Shown here in pieces: positions 32,940 to 44,151 of a DNA stretch of 64,000 nt. This stretch comes from Diphasiastrum complanatum. Taxonomy: Eukaryota > Streptophyta > Lycopodiopsida > Lycopodiales > Lycopodiaceae. Where the stretch lies: contig CM055095.1 of the NCBI GenBank assembly GCA_029204225.1, positions 20,579,348-20,643,347 on the forward strand, written 5' to 3'. Numbering within the stretch: the first letter of the stretch is position 1; every line of letters starts with the position of its first letter. The position numbers and the translations under genes are program-made. The notes below the pieces were generated by a model. It worked only from the letters and a program-made list of their open reading frames with translations. It did no database searches and had not been told where the DNA came from.

Positions 32940-33545
32940 GGACACAGAGAGACCGTACTTACTGAATTATACTTGACACATATCAGAAAAGAGATACACA
33001 GAGTGTAACTAAGAGAGAAGAGACACAAAAGAAGTCTGATGCTAGTAAGCAATCAAGACAAACGCAGACAGAAACTCCGCCGTGCGAGAAGATAATTTTG
33101 TCTAGGATCATAAGATCCAATTGTCCGCTAGTAAAGCGAGACTAGTACTCGTGAGAGAACCGTGCTTCTCTCATGCCAACGCACTACATGGATTCACATG
33201 CAGTGCCCTGAAGAAATCAGAGAAAATCAATATAGATTATTTTTCTGGTTGTGTCTGATCTTGGATGTCGAATGCTTATGCTGTTTATTTTAATATGTCT
33301 AAATTTTCTTGTTCCCTTTGAATTCCGCACCTCGGTTGAAATGAAGTCGAATGCTGTATTAATTTTATGAACGTAGATCAGTAGTAACTGACTACTCTCT
33401 GGAGGATTGTAGGAGTGTTTCAGCTGGGAGTGCCCAGCGAACGCATCTGAACTCCATCTAAATCTCGAAAGAGAGTCGCGAATGTTTCAAATCTCGAAAG
33501 AGAGTCACGAATGTTTCGTGAATTTTCTTCTCACGATTCTCATCA
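32940..33545 (+). repeat. Copia-2 copy ii 3' LTR, last part
   Basis: Matches the second half of the LTRs at 37351 and 22800 (GATGCTAGTAAGCAATCAAGA, CTCTGGAGGATTGTAGGAG, CGCATCTGAACTCCATC). A 25-bp AAATCTCGAAAGAGAGTC tandem duplication lies at 33461-33510. The end CATCAG is followed by TCATATCGGAGC, which looks like a decayed primer site. Confidence 0.75.
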
Positions 33546-36500
33546 GTCATATCGGAGCAACACACGACTCCCAACAATCTTAACGAAAAAAAAGTAAGGT
33601 TCTCAGGCATATATCGGGTATAGGAATTCGATTCCTTGGTATTATGCATTTTAAACCATTTAACTTTGGAGTATTGATACTCCCAGTACATGGAGTTAAA
33701 TTGTATTTTGGTTTCTGTTTCTCAAGTCGGTGGAACACCGATCAATTGGTTTTGGGTTCTGGATGATTTTAATCAGTAAGATTGAATGGGCCAAAAGCTT
33801 TTGAGATACTTGTTAAATAATTAATGGAGGAAAATGCATGGTATTTGGAGGTAATTTTTTATTCAACAAAATCATTTGGAGTGAATACAGTGTAGGAAGT
33901 ACCCAAATCCAAATATTATTTCTCATTAATTACAGATAACTTTTACAAAGTAATTCTTAATCCAGTAAGTGAAAAGAGAGAACAGTCCAATTTTATTGGA
34001 ATTAATAAAAATCTAATTTCATTTCCAGTTAAATCCTATGGTGAATTTATTCGAAGGATCAAACTAGTAGTGTTTTCATATTAGTAGATGATTTTTTCTA
34101 GTATATCGGTTATTTAGCGCAGGTATAGGATAGAAATGCAGTTGTTTCATATTTTTTTCATACTGTAATTAATTTTAAACCTTTACTAATGTTGTTACGT
34201 CTTTTTGATACCTTAGCTGATAGATTTTCAGGAAACTAAAAATTCTGAGGGAAGAAGAGTGGACATCAAAGGTAGTAAGTGTGATTGGGAAATGATGATC
34301 AATGGTGTGTTTTAGTACCTAGTCGCGATATGGAAAAAATAAAACTATTTGATCAAATGTGGGGTATTTTGAGAAATTTTGAGGTTTAATCTAGATCCCA
34401 ATGTAGTATCTCATTATTTACAAAATTAGAGGCCCTCAAATCTATTTCTTGTTTTCTTAATTAATTCTTTAATTCTTAGTAATTTCTTGATATAAAATAT
34501 TAGACTGGTTTATACGATTGTTTCCAGCATGAAGTTATTCTTCTGAAAGACTGTTATGTCATATAATCTTGTGTGAATAGACTTGGAATTCAGATAAATT
34601 CTAAGGTTTAAGTGTTTCAGTTTATTAAACCTAGAATGTCTCTTGTTGAATAAATGGATTTTAGAGAAATGATAGTTCTGTCACTAGGGTTGAAAATATT
34701 TGAAGGGGAAGTCCTGGTTGTAATAGAGTGAATCCTTTATTGGAATGCACTTATTATTGACTTTTCTTGGATTTGGATATTTTTATAGATCATCTTTCTA
34801 GTTAACTTTTATTGAAATTAATAATTTATTTAAAAGGAGGGTTGAAGTGGTGGGATAAAATTCTATTTGGGAATCTGTGGGTTGCATAGTTTTGGAAGAG
34901 AACCAATTGTGGTATAGAAATGAGATTGTTTTGAAAGTAATTTCGAATAGATTCAAAGTAAGAACTATTTGAATAAGCAAAATTCTCTAGGGATTGTGTG
35001 GACAATCTGGAACTAGAATAGGTTTGATATTTGAATCATTAAGTAGTACAGTGAAAGGTCAAAGGTTACTAATTCCATTTTGGTTGGAATAGAAGTAAGT
35101 TTGATCAGAATTTAAGTCTGAGAGTTCTATATCGGATCAACCTAATCTTAGTTAGTACTAAAATCAGAGAGGGCTTGATTAAGTGAAAGAAATTATGTAA
35201 TTAGAGGTAAGTTGGATTGGAAAATTGTTGTACATCTCAAAGATTTTTCGAATATGTTATTCAATCATGAGAAATAGAAAATCTTTTGTAGCTGAGTTAC
35301 AAGATCTCAGTGAGATATGTGAGTAACATATGTGGGTTCTGGAGGAATCAGCCAGATAAGAATGTGTTTATGTACTGGGTCATCTTGAGATTATTCACAT
35401 ATGTGCATGATTAATCTTGTATGAATCTACTATGTATTCCTAGTTACTAGGGTTATTTGGTGCACTTAACCTAGTCAGTGAACATAGACATATGATCAAT
35501 TATTGTTTGATGTAGTATTAACAAATCTTTGCGTGGAAGATTTATGAGTTAACTAATAAATGGTTTGGATAAGGATCTAAATGGAATATTATGCTAGTAT
35601 AATTAAGATCTACACCTAGACATTTGAGATTTCTAAATCATTGGCAATTAACTTGAGTAGTTGATTACTTCAGGTTGAAGTTAGTTGGTAAAACGGTTAG
35701 TGTGATGTGGATTCACTAGGAACTGATGGTTTTTGAATTGCTTTGCTTGTAAGATGCATGATTAGTGAATCATTTGGATTCATCAGTTAAATTTATGTGC
35801 ATTACATATACAATATTCTTGGGATAGGGTATTCCCTAGTTAAGGAATAGAATTGGCTCATTAGTGATTGTATCCTAGAGAGCTCAATTAAATAGCGAAT
35901 CATAATGAATCCAAGAATAATAACAAAATTGATATTCAGCAGGACTTTGGGTATCTAGGTTTGATTCTAGACGATAATCTAGAGTTTGTAGTTGAAGACG
36001 ATTGTCATTATCATTTTGGTATGCTTTCTGTCTTTAATTACCAATGGCATATAGAACTTGAATATCTAACACTTCTATCAGAGAATCCTGTTATGAGAAT
36101 GTTCCTAAAATCCAATATTTTCCTGGTAGGAAAGATTTTGGAAGAATTCTTACTTTTCCTGAGTTATGTTGGACATATACTCCAGTATCCTGTAAATAAT
36201 TAAGTATGGTTTGGATTCCAAAAAATTATGATTGACGAATCATACGAATCTAAATATTTATGATTGACGGATCATAAATAGCTCAATTATTGTCAGAGGA
36301 TTATAAGGAATGGTGATGATTCTTAATTGTGATGATTAATTCTTGATCTATTAATTGAGTAAGAATTTGAATCAGTGTTTTCAATCTCTCTACTTGAGTA
36401 TTATATTGAGAGCTTGTGGATCTCACAGACATTTTCACAAGGAAAGTTATTTTACTTGTGGAGAATTTAATTTATCTAGTGAATGCTATTCTGCTACAGT

Positions 36501-37132
36501 TTATGGTCTACAGATGCTTGAGTACAGTTTTTTTCTTGTGATTGGATCTCCAATTATCAAAGGGGACAAACAATTCTATTGAGATGAATGGGTGCTATTT
36601 TCTTGCATTTGATGCTAGAAACAGGAGCATTTAACTCAAAAGAGTATCTGAGATACTCAGAGTTGGGTTTAATCATTTTATATCTTAATGATTCTCCTAG
36701 AAATTCTAATTGAATAAATTATCATATCTTAGAATGGGATTCTAAGGATAGTTGTACTTGGAAGTTTTTATGAATTGTCTGCCAGAATTTGTGGATGATT
36801 TCATAATGTAATTATAATTTTTCTTTAACTTTAATCTCCTAAGTTAGGTAATATTTCACTCAGTTATTTCATGTAAGTGTTTTACATGAAGGTGATGTTA
36901 CTAGCTTGTGTTGAGTGTAATCCAGTTGAGAAAATATATCTTAGTGTACTTTTCAAACTAGAGTTTGTAGTTTAAAATAGAGATTAAAGATTGGAAATAG
37001 GTTTATCTCTAAGTACTTGTTTGATATAAAAGTCAACTAAGGATAATGATTTTTTCGGTTATTATTGAAAGTTAAAAGAACTATCCCTATAACTCTTTCC
37101 TGTTTTGAGGAGCTTCTAAAGATAGAAGCAGT
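33546..37132 (+). other. Long ORF-less relic ending in a polypurine tract
   Basis: About 3.6 kb of AT-rich sequence with no recognisable frame. On the plus strand G clearly outnumbers C in several 60-base lines, for example 18 to 2 at 35161-35220. The far end has a polypurine tract and TG start of an LTR, so it is most likely the body of a much-decayed LTR element in plus orientation. Short open frames at 35961-36203 and 36355-36582 match nothing I know. Confidence 0.45.
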
Positions 37133-37350
37133 TTAAGGAGGGAAGAATGTTATGTCCATGACCAGTACATAGCATACAGTATACTCTTAGTCTTGGATAC
37201 ACAGTACTCTAGTGAAACAAGTTGTTAGTTATGCCACATCATATTGCACGTGACTCGAAAGTAACTAATATCCTTGTGAGGCCCAAAACACACTAAATGG
37301 AGTTAGTACAAGGTTTGAGACAGTCAAGGCATGTGTGGAGTTATCAATAG
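37133..37350 (+). repeat. Polypurine tract and start of a 3' LTR
   Basis: TTTAAGGAGGGAAGAA is followed at 37148 by TGTTATGTCCATGACC, a layout typical of plant Gypsy 3' LTRs. The Copia-2 LTR cuts it at 37351. Confidence 0.6.
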
Positions 37351-38429
37351 TGAGGAAACAAAACGTTTCCGTTTACAAAGCCTTGCTAGCTTTCAACCCT
37401 TGGCCTGACAAAGATGTTTGCGAACACGAAAGTCAGGAGACACGAAAGACGAAAAGTTTCGCAAACACAAAAGTCAAAGGAAATGAAGATGAACGGTTCG
37501 CGAACACAAAAGTCAAGGGAGACGATCACGAATGGTTCGTGAACACAAAAGATTCACGAACAAGAATCTTTTGTGGTCTGGCACGAGATTCTTTTGCGGT
37601 CCAGTACGAGAGAAAGACAGACGAGCTAAACGAAACCAACGATGCGACACAAAAAATATCGCGAAACTTGTTTTGCCCTCATGCTCCAAAGAGTACCAGC
37701 AAAGATCGCGCAAGTACCCAGTACAGATTTTTGATCTGATGGCATGACGTCAGCAGATACTCCTAGGTCGTGGCTAATTTGCCACTTTTGTAATTCCCTG
37801 ACTAGTTGTAGATGGTTAATCACTCTAATATTAGATTTACATAGAGAGACTCTACTTACTGGATGATACTGGACATGTAGATCAACAGAATGCACACATA
37901 GTGCAAGAAAAGCAGTCTGATGCTAGTAAGCAATCAAGATGAAATACAGACAAAAAGTACGTCTACGTGCGAGACGAGCTTTGTGATCAGAATCCATAGA
38001 GATCCAAAGTCTGCTAGTAAGCAAGACAGACATCCGTGAGAGAAGCGTATCTCTCTCACGCCAACGCACTGCGTTGATATGCTTGTATGCTTCAAGAAAT
38101 CAGAGAAAGAAAATCAATAGACGATATTGTAGCCTTTGCACACATGTCAATTTTCTTTGTTGTGTCTGATCTTGAATGCAAATGCTTCTGTTGTTAATCG
38201 TGTGTCTGAGTTTTCTTGTTCATTTGAATTCTGCACCTTAGTTGAAATTATGTTGAATGCTGCATTAAGTTTATAAACGTAGATCAATAGTGTCTGACTA
38301 CACTCTGGAGGATCGTAGGAGCGATTCAGCAGGCAGTGTCCAGCGATCGCATCTGAACTCCATCCGAGTAGCAGAGAGAGAGAGAGTCGCGGTTGATTCG
38401 CCTTCGCGAAATATTCTCATTTCTCTTCA
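37351..38429 (+). repeat. Copia-2 copy iii 5' LTR
   Basis: 1,079 bp from TGAGGAAAC to CTCTTCA. The first part has repeated TTCGCGAACACAAAAGTCAA units, and the last part CTCTGGAGGATCGTAGGAG. A GA tract lies at 38377-38392. Confidence 0.88.
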
Positions 38430-38430
38430 G

Positions 38431-38442
38431 TGGTATCAGAGC
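38431..38442 (+). promoter_or_regulatory. Copia-2 copy iii primer binding site
   Basis: TGGTATCAGAGC, one base after the LTR end. Confidence 0.93.
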
Positions 38443-38545
38443 AGGTTATCCGGTCATATTCTGACATAGCCAAGAAGCTATCAGATCCAGGAGGCCAAGC
38501 ATTCAGATAATCAACCATTAACAAGAAATCAGACCTCAAGAAGCA

Positions 38546-39448
38546 ATGGCTTCAATTAGCAGCATGCAGAGCAACATCTGCACAATACTTGATTCTTCAA
38601 GATCTAGCTTTCTAGCCTAGAAAGTTAAGACATCCTTAATACTCAAGGGCGATTGACTCTTCCCCTGGGTGGATGGCACAGAAGAAATGCCTACGACAAC
38701 AGACAAGGAGCTACGCAAATGGAGGGAGAAAAACGACAAGGCAGTAGTCTTATTATCATCTTCCATCGAAGATAGTCTCACACTTGACCTGGCTACACTC
38801 TCCAAAGCTAAGGAGATGTGGGATGCATTGCTCACAAGATTTCAGACGAAATCAAGAAGTCAGATCATGATGCTGGAAGATCAGCTGACGAACCTACAAT
38901 GATATGGAAAGGACCTCACCTCTTTCATAAGAAAGATGAAGGATCTGTTTCTATCACTACAGAACTCTGGAGCAGAGAATGCAGTATCAGCTGAGAAGCA
39001 GCTCACGTACATGTTAAGAGCCTTACCCAGATCATTCCAGACAATGAGGACCCTGCTCGCAGAAGATCCTACCATGAACCTTGAAAAGACGATTGTCGAG
39101 ATTCGAGAGGAAGTCGAGGCCAGAGAACACCTTGATCACAAGGATGGTTTTGATCAGGCCCTCTACGGTAACAGAGAAAAATCCAAGAAGCAATTCAAGC
39201 CTAAGAGGGAGTCAAATCAGAGGCGAGATCATGACCAGCAAGCAGAGGGACCAAGCAAAGGCAACTGGAAGACCAAAGGGAGGTCGAAACAACAAGGTGC
39301 AGGCAAGAAGACTTGCATGAGATGCAGAAGAGACGGGCATACAGTAGATACCTGTTGGCTCAATCCCAAGATTGAGTGTATCCATTGCCACAAGAAGGGC
39401 CATGAAACCATGGATTGCCTCCAGAACCCAAGGAACAAATCACCATAG
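38546..39448 (+). pseudogene. Copia-2 copy iii gag with zinc knuckles
   Basis: ATG at 38546 (MASIS). Stops interrupt near 38618 and 38654, then the gag domain (ELRKWREKNDKAVVLLSSS) is open to 38902. A stop (TGA, replacing Trp of LQWDGKDL in copy ii) is followed by the frame at 38936-39448. That frame holds CMRCRRDGHTVDTC and CIHCHKKGHETMDC. The stops make it inactive. Confidence 0.85.
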
Positions 39449-40117
39449 AACAGACAGGAGAACAGCAATAGTTCATCCTATGTCGAGGAGCCCAAGAGCT
39501 CGAAGATGGGCGAAGAAAGAACGAACAGAAATTATTCGACTGCCTACATCTGTGAAGATGTGTGTGCAGCATCAACATCTGACACACATGAGGTGATCCT
39601 AGACTTAGGAGCCACCTCGCACTTCGTGACATCAAGATGAATAATGTCTGATTTCAGAAGTGCAGATCCTTCAAAATTCATAGTTTTTGGAGATGGATCT
39701 AAGCATCAAGTGAACAGTATTGGTCCACTATGGCTCAACACTAACGGCAGAGATAGATGACTCGAAGACGTTCTGTTCGTGCCTACTTTGCAACAAGACT
39801 TGCTCTCTGTAGCAAGAATAGCAGATGCAAGGATGCGTGTGACGTTTTCTAACGAAGCATGCAACGTGATTGACGCCAGTACTAGTACTCTAATCGCTCA
39901 AGGCAAAAGGAAGGCAACCTATATCATCTGAAGGTACACCTACCTGAAGATCAGGTGCATCAGACCCATGACGACTCGCCAGACACTATGTGACACAGAA
40001 GACTCTGCCACATGAACTCAATGGCACTTTATTAGGCAAGCCATCATGGAGCAATAACAGGGGCCAACATCTCGAATGGAACCAGTTCGACCACCTGTGA
40101 TGCATGTTTGAAGGGTA
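39449..40117 (+). pseudogene. Copia-2 copy iii protease and pre-integrase
   Basis: Protease (VILDLGATSHFVTS, Ser of DSGATSH changed to Leu) and the pre-integrase region (QQDLLSVARIADARM) can be followed through several stops and a frameshift near 39912. It ends at CDACLKG, where the element is cut. Confidence 0.78.
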
Positions 40118-42290
40118 CATTTTCATATTTCCTCCTCAAAATAGATATACTTCAAATTCTTATTATCGCAAAAAAAAATTTGTTTATTCTATATAATATG
40201 AAATATTGAGAAGGCTTTTTGCCTATGCAAATAAATAAATCACAAGTTTTCCAATTTGGAGTGATTTTCCTTAATGTTATCTAGACATCATCAGGAAAAG
40301 CTCTGACTTGCTAGGTCCTATATTGTACCATTTGAAAATATCCATATATCTTCCAACATCGCCTCACCCTCATACTGCATTCTATAGAAGCTTGAAAAAA
40401 TTCCTACACATATAGTAATTGAACAAGAGCATGCTGATATATTCTGGCAACCCTTGAATCTTTATGTTTTTCCTACCTCATGTCTTGTATGAAAGAACGT
40501 TGGCCATCATATCAACAATCACCCAATTCCCTCTCAAATTTCTACTACTCAATTTCATGCCATATATATATATTTCAAAGAGACAAGACGTAGCATGCAA
40601 AGAATCCCTTTGAAAGAAACCTCAATTTTTCCCTAGAATTCACTTTTGACCATACCCTCCACAATCACATTTTCAACCCACTCTAATTTATAAGTTACAA
40701 ACTTAGTACACATGAAGAAGTTAGATTTACCAATACATTGTAGTGAGCTAAAGATGGTGGTTCGTGTCAAAACTCCAAGAAAACAATCCAAATGTAGACA
40801 ATACAGGAGTGTTATTGTATAGAAAACGTATTAACACAAGCTCTTGGCTCTGAGCTTTTTCTTATTCATGCTCTAACTCTATAACAAGACTATCCCACAT
40901 TCTTGTAAGAAGAAGATACACTGTTAGAGACCAACCATGGAGTCGTTTGTATTGAGCACTCCTTAGACTAGACTCAAGGTTGCTTAAAAACTTGAGAATG
41001 GGATGTGGCATAAAAGCCTAGCATGTTTTTACATCACATACAACATACAAGTAGAAGAATCATGTTTTGTGTGATGTTTCAATTGAATCACGATACTTTG
41101 AATAAATCTATAACATGAGTACTTATTTCATCAATGCCTAAAAAAAATAGGTGCAAGGCACATGCATAAAGAAACATCCAAATTAACTATAGACAAAAAC
41201 ATCATGTTAGGTTTCTAGCAAGTTTCCAAGCAGTGAAGGAAAGGCTCTGATATGTTGAGGGATAGGACTAAAGGGCAAAGCAAATCAACAAATTCAATAA
41301 AACAAGGTTTTTACTTCATCAAAGAAACACAAGCAAAATCATATCTTATCACTTCACCTTGCAAAGAACCTACACTATATCCAGACAAAGTAGTTGAAGG
41401 GCAAGGTGCAATACTGACGATTGAAAGAATTAGCAGTAACAAGTTGACCACTTGGATCAAGATCTTAGAAGAGAGTTGTACGTCCCCTTAAATAGACAAA
41501 ACCATATATTTATGCTAAGTTTAAGATGGTACCCAAAGTTCAAGGAGAACAAGAAGCCGTGAAGTGTTTTACTATATGAAATCCACTCAGGTAGGCTTCA
41601 TACCATCAAATAAAATGTCAATTATGCAAAAGCTATACTCACATCATCAGCAACAAAGAGTGGATGTTTTTTTAGCACATACTAAACAGTTTAAAATTAT
41701 AATATCTCATGTGACATGACTAGTTTGGCATGCAGATATATACATATTATAAACCCCCAAAAAAATTTATTTTTCAGAATTCCCAATCTACAGGTACTTC
41801 AATTTGATTTATCAGGGAAAAAAAGACTATATCAAAAGCAAGAAATCAAGATATCTTTAACACCCTACGAAGACAAGCATCAGCAGAAATTTGTTAGAGC
41901 CACTCAAGATTGAGTCCTCCATATGACCGTGAGAATCAATTAAAATAAGATTGAAAAATTCTTACAGCATTCATCTTCTAAAGAATAATATCAAAAGAGC
42001 TCGCTAATCTTAGTTCGAGCACTGCTAGAGACCATCGGCCAGAACAGCACACATCCCCACGCCCTAAAACAAAGGCTAAATTTTCCAATTAGTACATTGA
42101 AATTTCTACCTGGGTCCTCGTCTATCTCCTTAAGGACATTACCATCTGATTTTCTCAAAAAAATGAATTTTGACATGAATGTATTGGACCCAATATACTG
42201 TAACTGGAAGAAGTCAACAAAACAGAAACATATCGTTGCTATTCATAGCCATGGCAGCCAGGGTGTAACACAAGTTTATCAAAGTGAACC
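40118..42290. other. Intergenic region downstream of the fasciclin gene
   Basis: AT-rich without a supported ORF. GGCTCTGATATGTTGAGGGA at 41245-41264 looks like a decayed minus-strand primer site and LTR start, but no partner is visible. The last few hundred bases before 42291 should include the 3' untranslated region of the minus-strand gene. Confidence 0.45.
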
Positions 42291-43145
42291 TCAAAACATG
42301 AAAGAGATGGTAACTACCATCAGAGCTGCCACAGAAAAGGTTTTCCAGACCTGCAAAGGCCCTATCCCACTGCTGGGGCCAGGAGCACCAGAACCAGGCA
42401 TAATTTCTGGACCATTGCCAGGGTTGTTTATTCCAGGAGGAGAAAAAGGTCTAAAGAAAGGAGCAGGAATAGAAGTAAATGGAGCACGGGCTGGCACTGC
42501 CTCCACAGGAACAGGTGAAGTAGTTGGACTGGGAGGCGAGACAGCTGGAGAAAGGGCAGGAGCTCCCAAGGGAGAAAGCCCTGGAGTTGCAGGAAATATT
42601 TCAACTGGCAGAAGAACTGCATTAATGACGTACACTGCTAACAAGGGGGATTGATCTATTAGTGTTGTTAACACCTGAGCTGTGTCTACTCCTGTATTGA
42701 GAGTCACAATATCAGATGAGGTGGAAATACTCAAAGTAGATTTGCCACTTTTTCCTGATGCCAAAGTCTGAACAGAAGGACTGGAAATGGATTCCAGAGC
42801 AGTGAGGGTGAAATAGGATGGAAGAACATGGTACTCCAGTATTGAGCTAATCTGTGCCTGCGTAAGTGTGGCAAGGTCACCAGCAGGAAGAGCACTAAAT
42901 GCATCATCTGTGGGAGCAAATAAAGTGATGCCTGATTCCGTTTCTTTCTGTGTCAGAGCATCTACTAGCCCAGTGCTCTGTAGAAGATCCACCAAGGTAT
43001 GGAACTTACCGGCATTTACCAGCGTAGTGGTCATGTTCACTGGAGGTGGACTGGTAGTAGAATCAGCTCCAGCTCTAACCACGCTGAGAAGCAGCAATAA
43101 CGTAGCCATGAACTTCATTTCAAGTCTCATTGCAACAGGTTTCAT
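42291..43145 (-). CDS. FLA: Fasciclin-like arabinogalactan protein (single FAS1, GPI-anchored)
   Basis: 284 codons from ATG at 43145 without introns. The open frame runs five codons further back but has no ATG there. A hydrophobic signal peptide (FMATLLLLLSVV, residues about 12-23) is followed by a Pro-rich start and one fasciclin domain (about 38-182). Its H1 motif is TLFAPTDDAF, then EYHVLPSYF, and its H2-like end is VYVINAVLLP. The tail (about 184-262) is rich in AP, SP, TP and PP pairs, the signal for arabinogalactan glycosylation on hydroxyproline. The C-terminus is hydrophobic (FSVAALMVVTISFMF), preceded by small residues, as in GPI-anchored proteins. Such proteins sit on the outer plasma membrane and in the cell wall, with roles in adhesion and wall structure. 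Size and layout match the single-domain plant class. All motifs are intact, so this looks functional; the exact subgroup cannot be told. Confidence 0.95.
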   Translation of the reverse strand: MKPVAMRLEMKFMATLLLLLSVVRAGADSTTSPPPVNMTTTLVNAGKFHTLVDLLQSTGLVDALTQKETESGITLFAPTDDAFSALPAGDLATLTQAQISSILEYHVLPSYFTLTALESISSPSVQTLASGKSGKSTLSISTSSDIVTLNTGVDTAQVLTTLIDQSPLLAVYVINAVLLPVEIFPATPGLSPLGAPALSPAVSPPSPTTSPVPVEAVPARAPFTSIPAPFFRPFSPPGINNPGNGPEIMPGSGAPGPSSGIGPLQVWKTFSVAALMVVTISFMF

Positions 43146-44151
43146 CACCCCCTTCCTCAAAACAGACAGTCTGCTCTTCAGATCAACTGTACTATAGATC
43201 CTCTGCCTTAAACCAACCTCCAGAAGCTCAAATATGAGGAATAAAGAGTAAGGTACGTGTGAGTGAGTAAGACCCGTGTCTGATCAATCCACAAAACCAA
43301 AACAGAAGAAGCTGAAAGTGCTTAACCTGTGCGCCAAGATGCCGAACATGTGCAGGATCACTTCCACCAAATCAAGCAGAGAAAATTCTACTAAAGACCC
43401 ATCTGAGAAGAAGAGCAGCAGAAGAAAACCCACTTTCGATCATTCGCATCGCAGAAGAGATGGTTCGTCGATGGCACGGCAGAAGAAGAAAGGAGGACTC
43501 ATACCACTGCATGCAGCAGACGAGAAAGAAGACGCCGAGCGAAGAGGAAGCCTCGCCTATCTTAATGGCACACTACATCTTCAAGCGCGCCACCGTTAGA
43601 TTCTGCGATGGACGTTCGGATGCTATAGAGCTAGCTATGTTGCCACGTGGCAAATATCCAAGTGATGTGAAGTGAGACATGTCGTGTCATTAAGGCCCGT
43701 CGGATGCCTCGAGGTATCAAATATGGCAGTCAAAGGACACAGACGTTTTCAGTCCGCTCACTTGAATGTCAGCCACGAGTCAAGCCACTTGTCAGCTATC
43801 CAATGCTTTGTAAATACACGTGGCTAGAACTGAATTTGTCTGAATTATCAACGTTACTGGGCTTATATTGAACATGCCATCCGTTAGACTATGGCATCTG
43901 GCAGGGGATAAAGGCTTTCAAAAGAAGGCCAAAACGCTCACAAAATTGCACTTAACGTAATAGATAACGCCCCCGGCAGGGCCCGTTCTGAGTTTTTGGG
44001 GGGCGAGCCCGGGACCCTTAACCCTCATCTTACGTTATTAGCACGTATTTGTTTACTATGTATTTCATATGGTTTTAATACCGTATGTACACATTAACTT
44101 TTCGAAGTGACGTCTGAAGTGACGTTTGATTGAACGTCTGATTTTCAAAGT
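43146..44151. other. Upstream region of the fasciclin gene
   Basis: No gene on either strand. The minus strand directly upstream is pyrimidine-rich (CTTCTTCT runs near 43400-43500), as in many plant 5' leaders. ORFs on the plus strand here (43276-43675) are antisense to that leader. A GC-rich patch (43968-44020) is bounded by TAACGTAA and TTACGTTA. Confidence 0.45.
43643..43650. promoter_or_regulatory. G-box CCACGTGG
   Basis: A perfect G-box lies about 500 bp upstream of the fasciclin start codon; ACACGTGG follows at about 43816. These are bZIP/bHLH-type sites by known consensus. A role here is inferred only from position. Confidence 0.35.

Larger units (their letters stand above)
29561..33545 (+). 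mobile_element. Copia-2 copy ii, deleted, with nested solo LTR
   Basis: Plus-strand order is the start of the 5' LTR (29561-29934), gag, a solo LTR inserted at 30046-30833, gag continued, zinc knuckles, protease and integrase. The last part of the 3' LTR follows (about 32940-33545). The rest of the 5' LTR, the primer site and gag start are deleted, as are reverse transcriptase and RNase H. CACACTCTCCA at the first junction is also present in gag, so short homology may have guided that deletion. Confidence 0.82.
37351..40117 (+). mobile_element. Copia-2 copy iii (plus, 3' truncated)
   Basis: The full 5' LTR, primer site, gag, zinc knuckles, protease and pre-integrase are present. The element stops in the integrase zinc site at 40117 (GATGCATGTTTGAAGGG) where unrelated sequence begins. 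It is the best copy for defining the Copia-2 LTR. Confidence 0.87.

Noticed and set aside
41245-41264. GGCTCTGATATGTTGAGGG as a primer site and LTR start
   Set aside because: Two mismatches in the primer site and no partner LTR or internal region; too weak to call.
42097-42654. 185-codon plus-strand ORF
   Set aside because: It is antisense to the fasciclin-like gene; its Gly/Ala-rich content mirrors the Pro-rich tail.
43276-43675. Basic plus-strand ORFs upstream of the fasciclin gene
   Set aside because: No family motif, and they lie over the likely 5' leader of the minus-strand gene.
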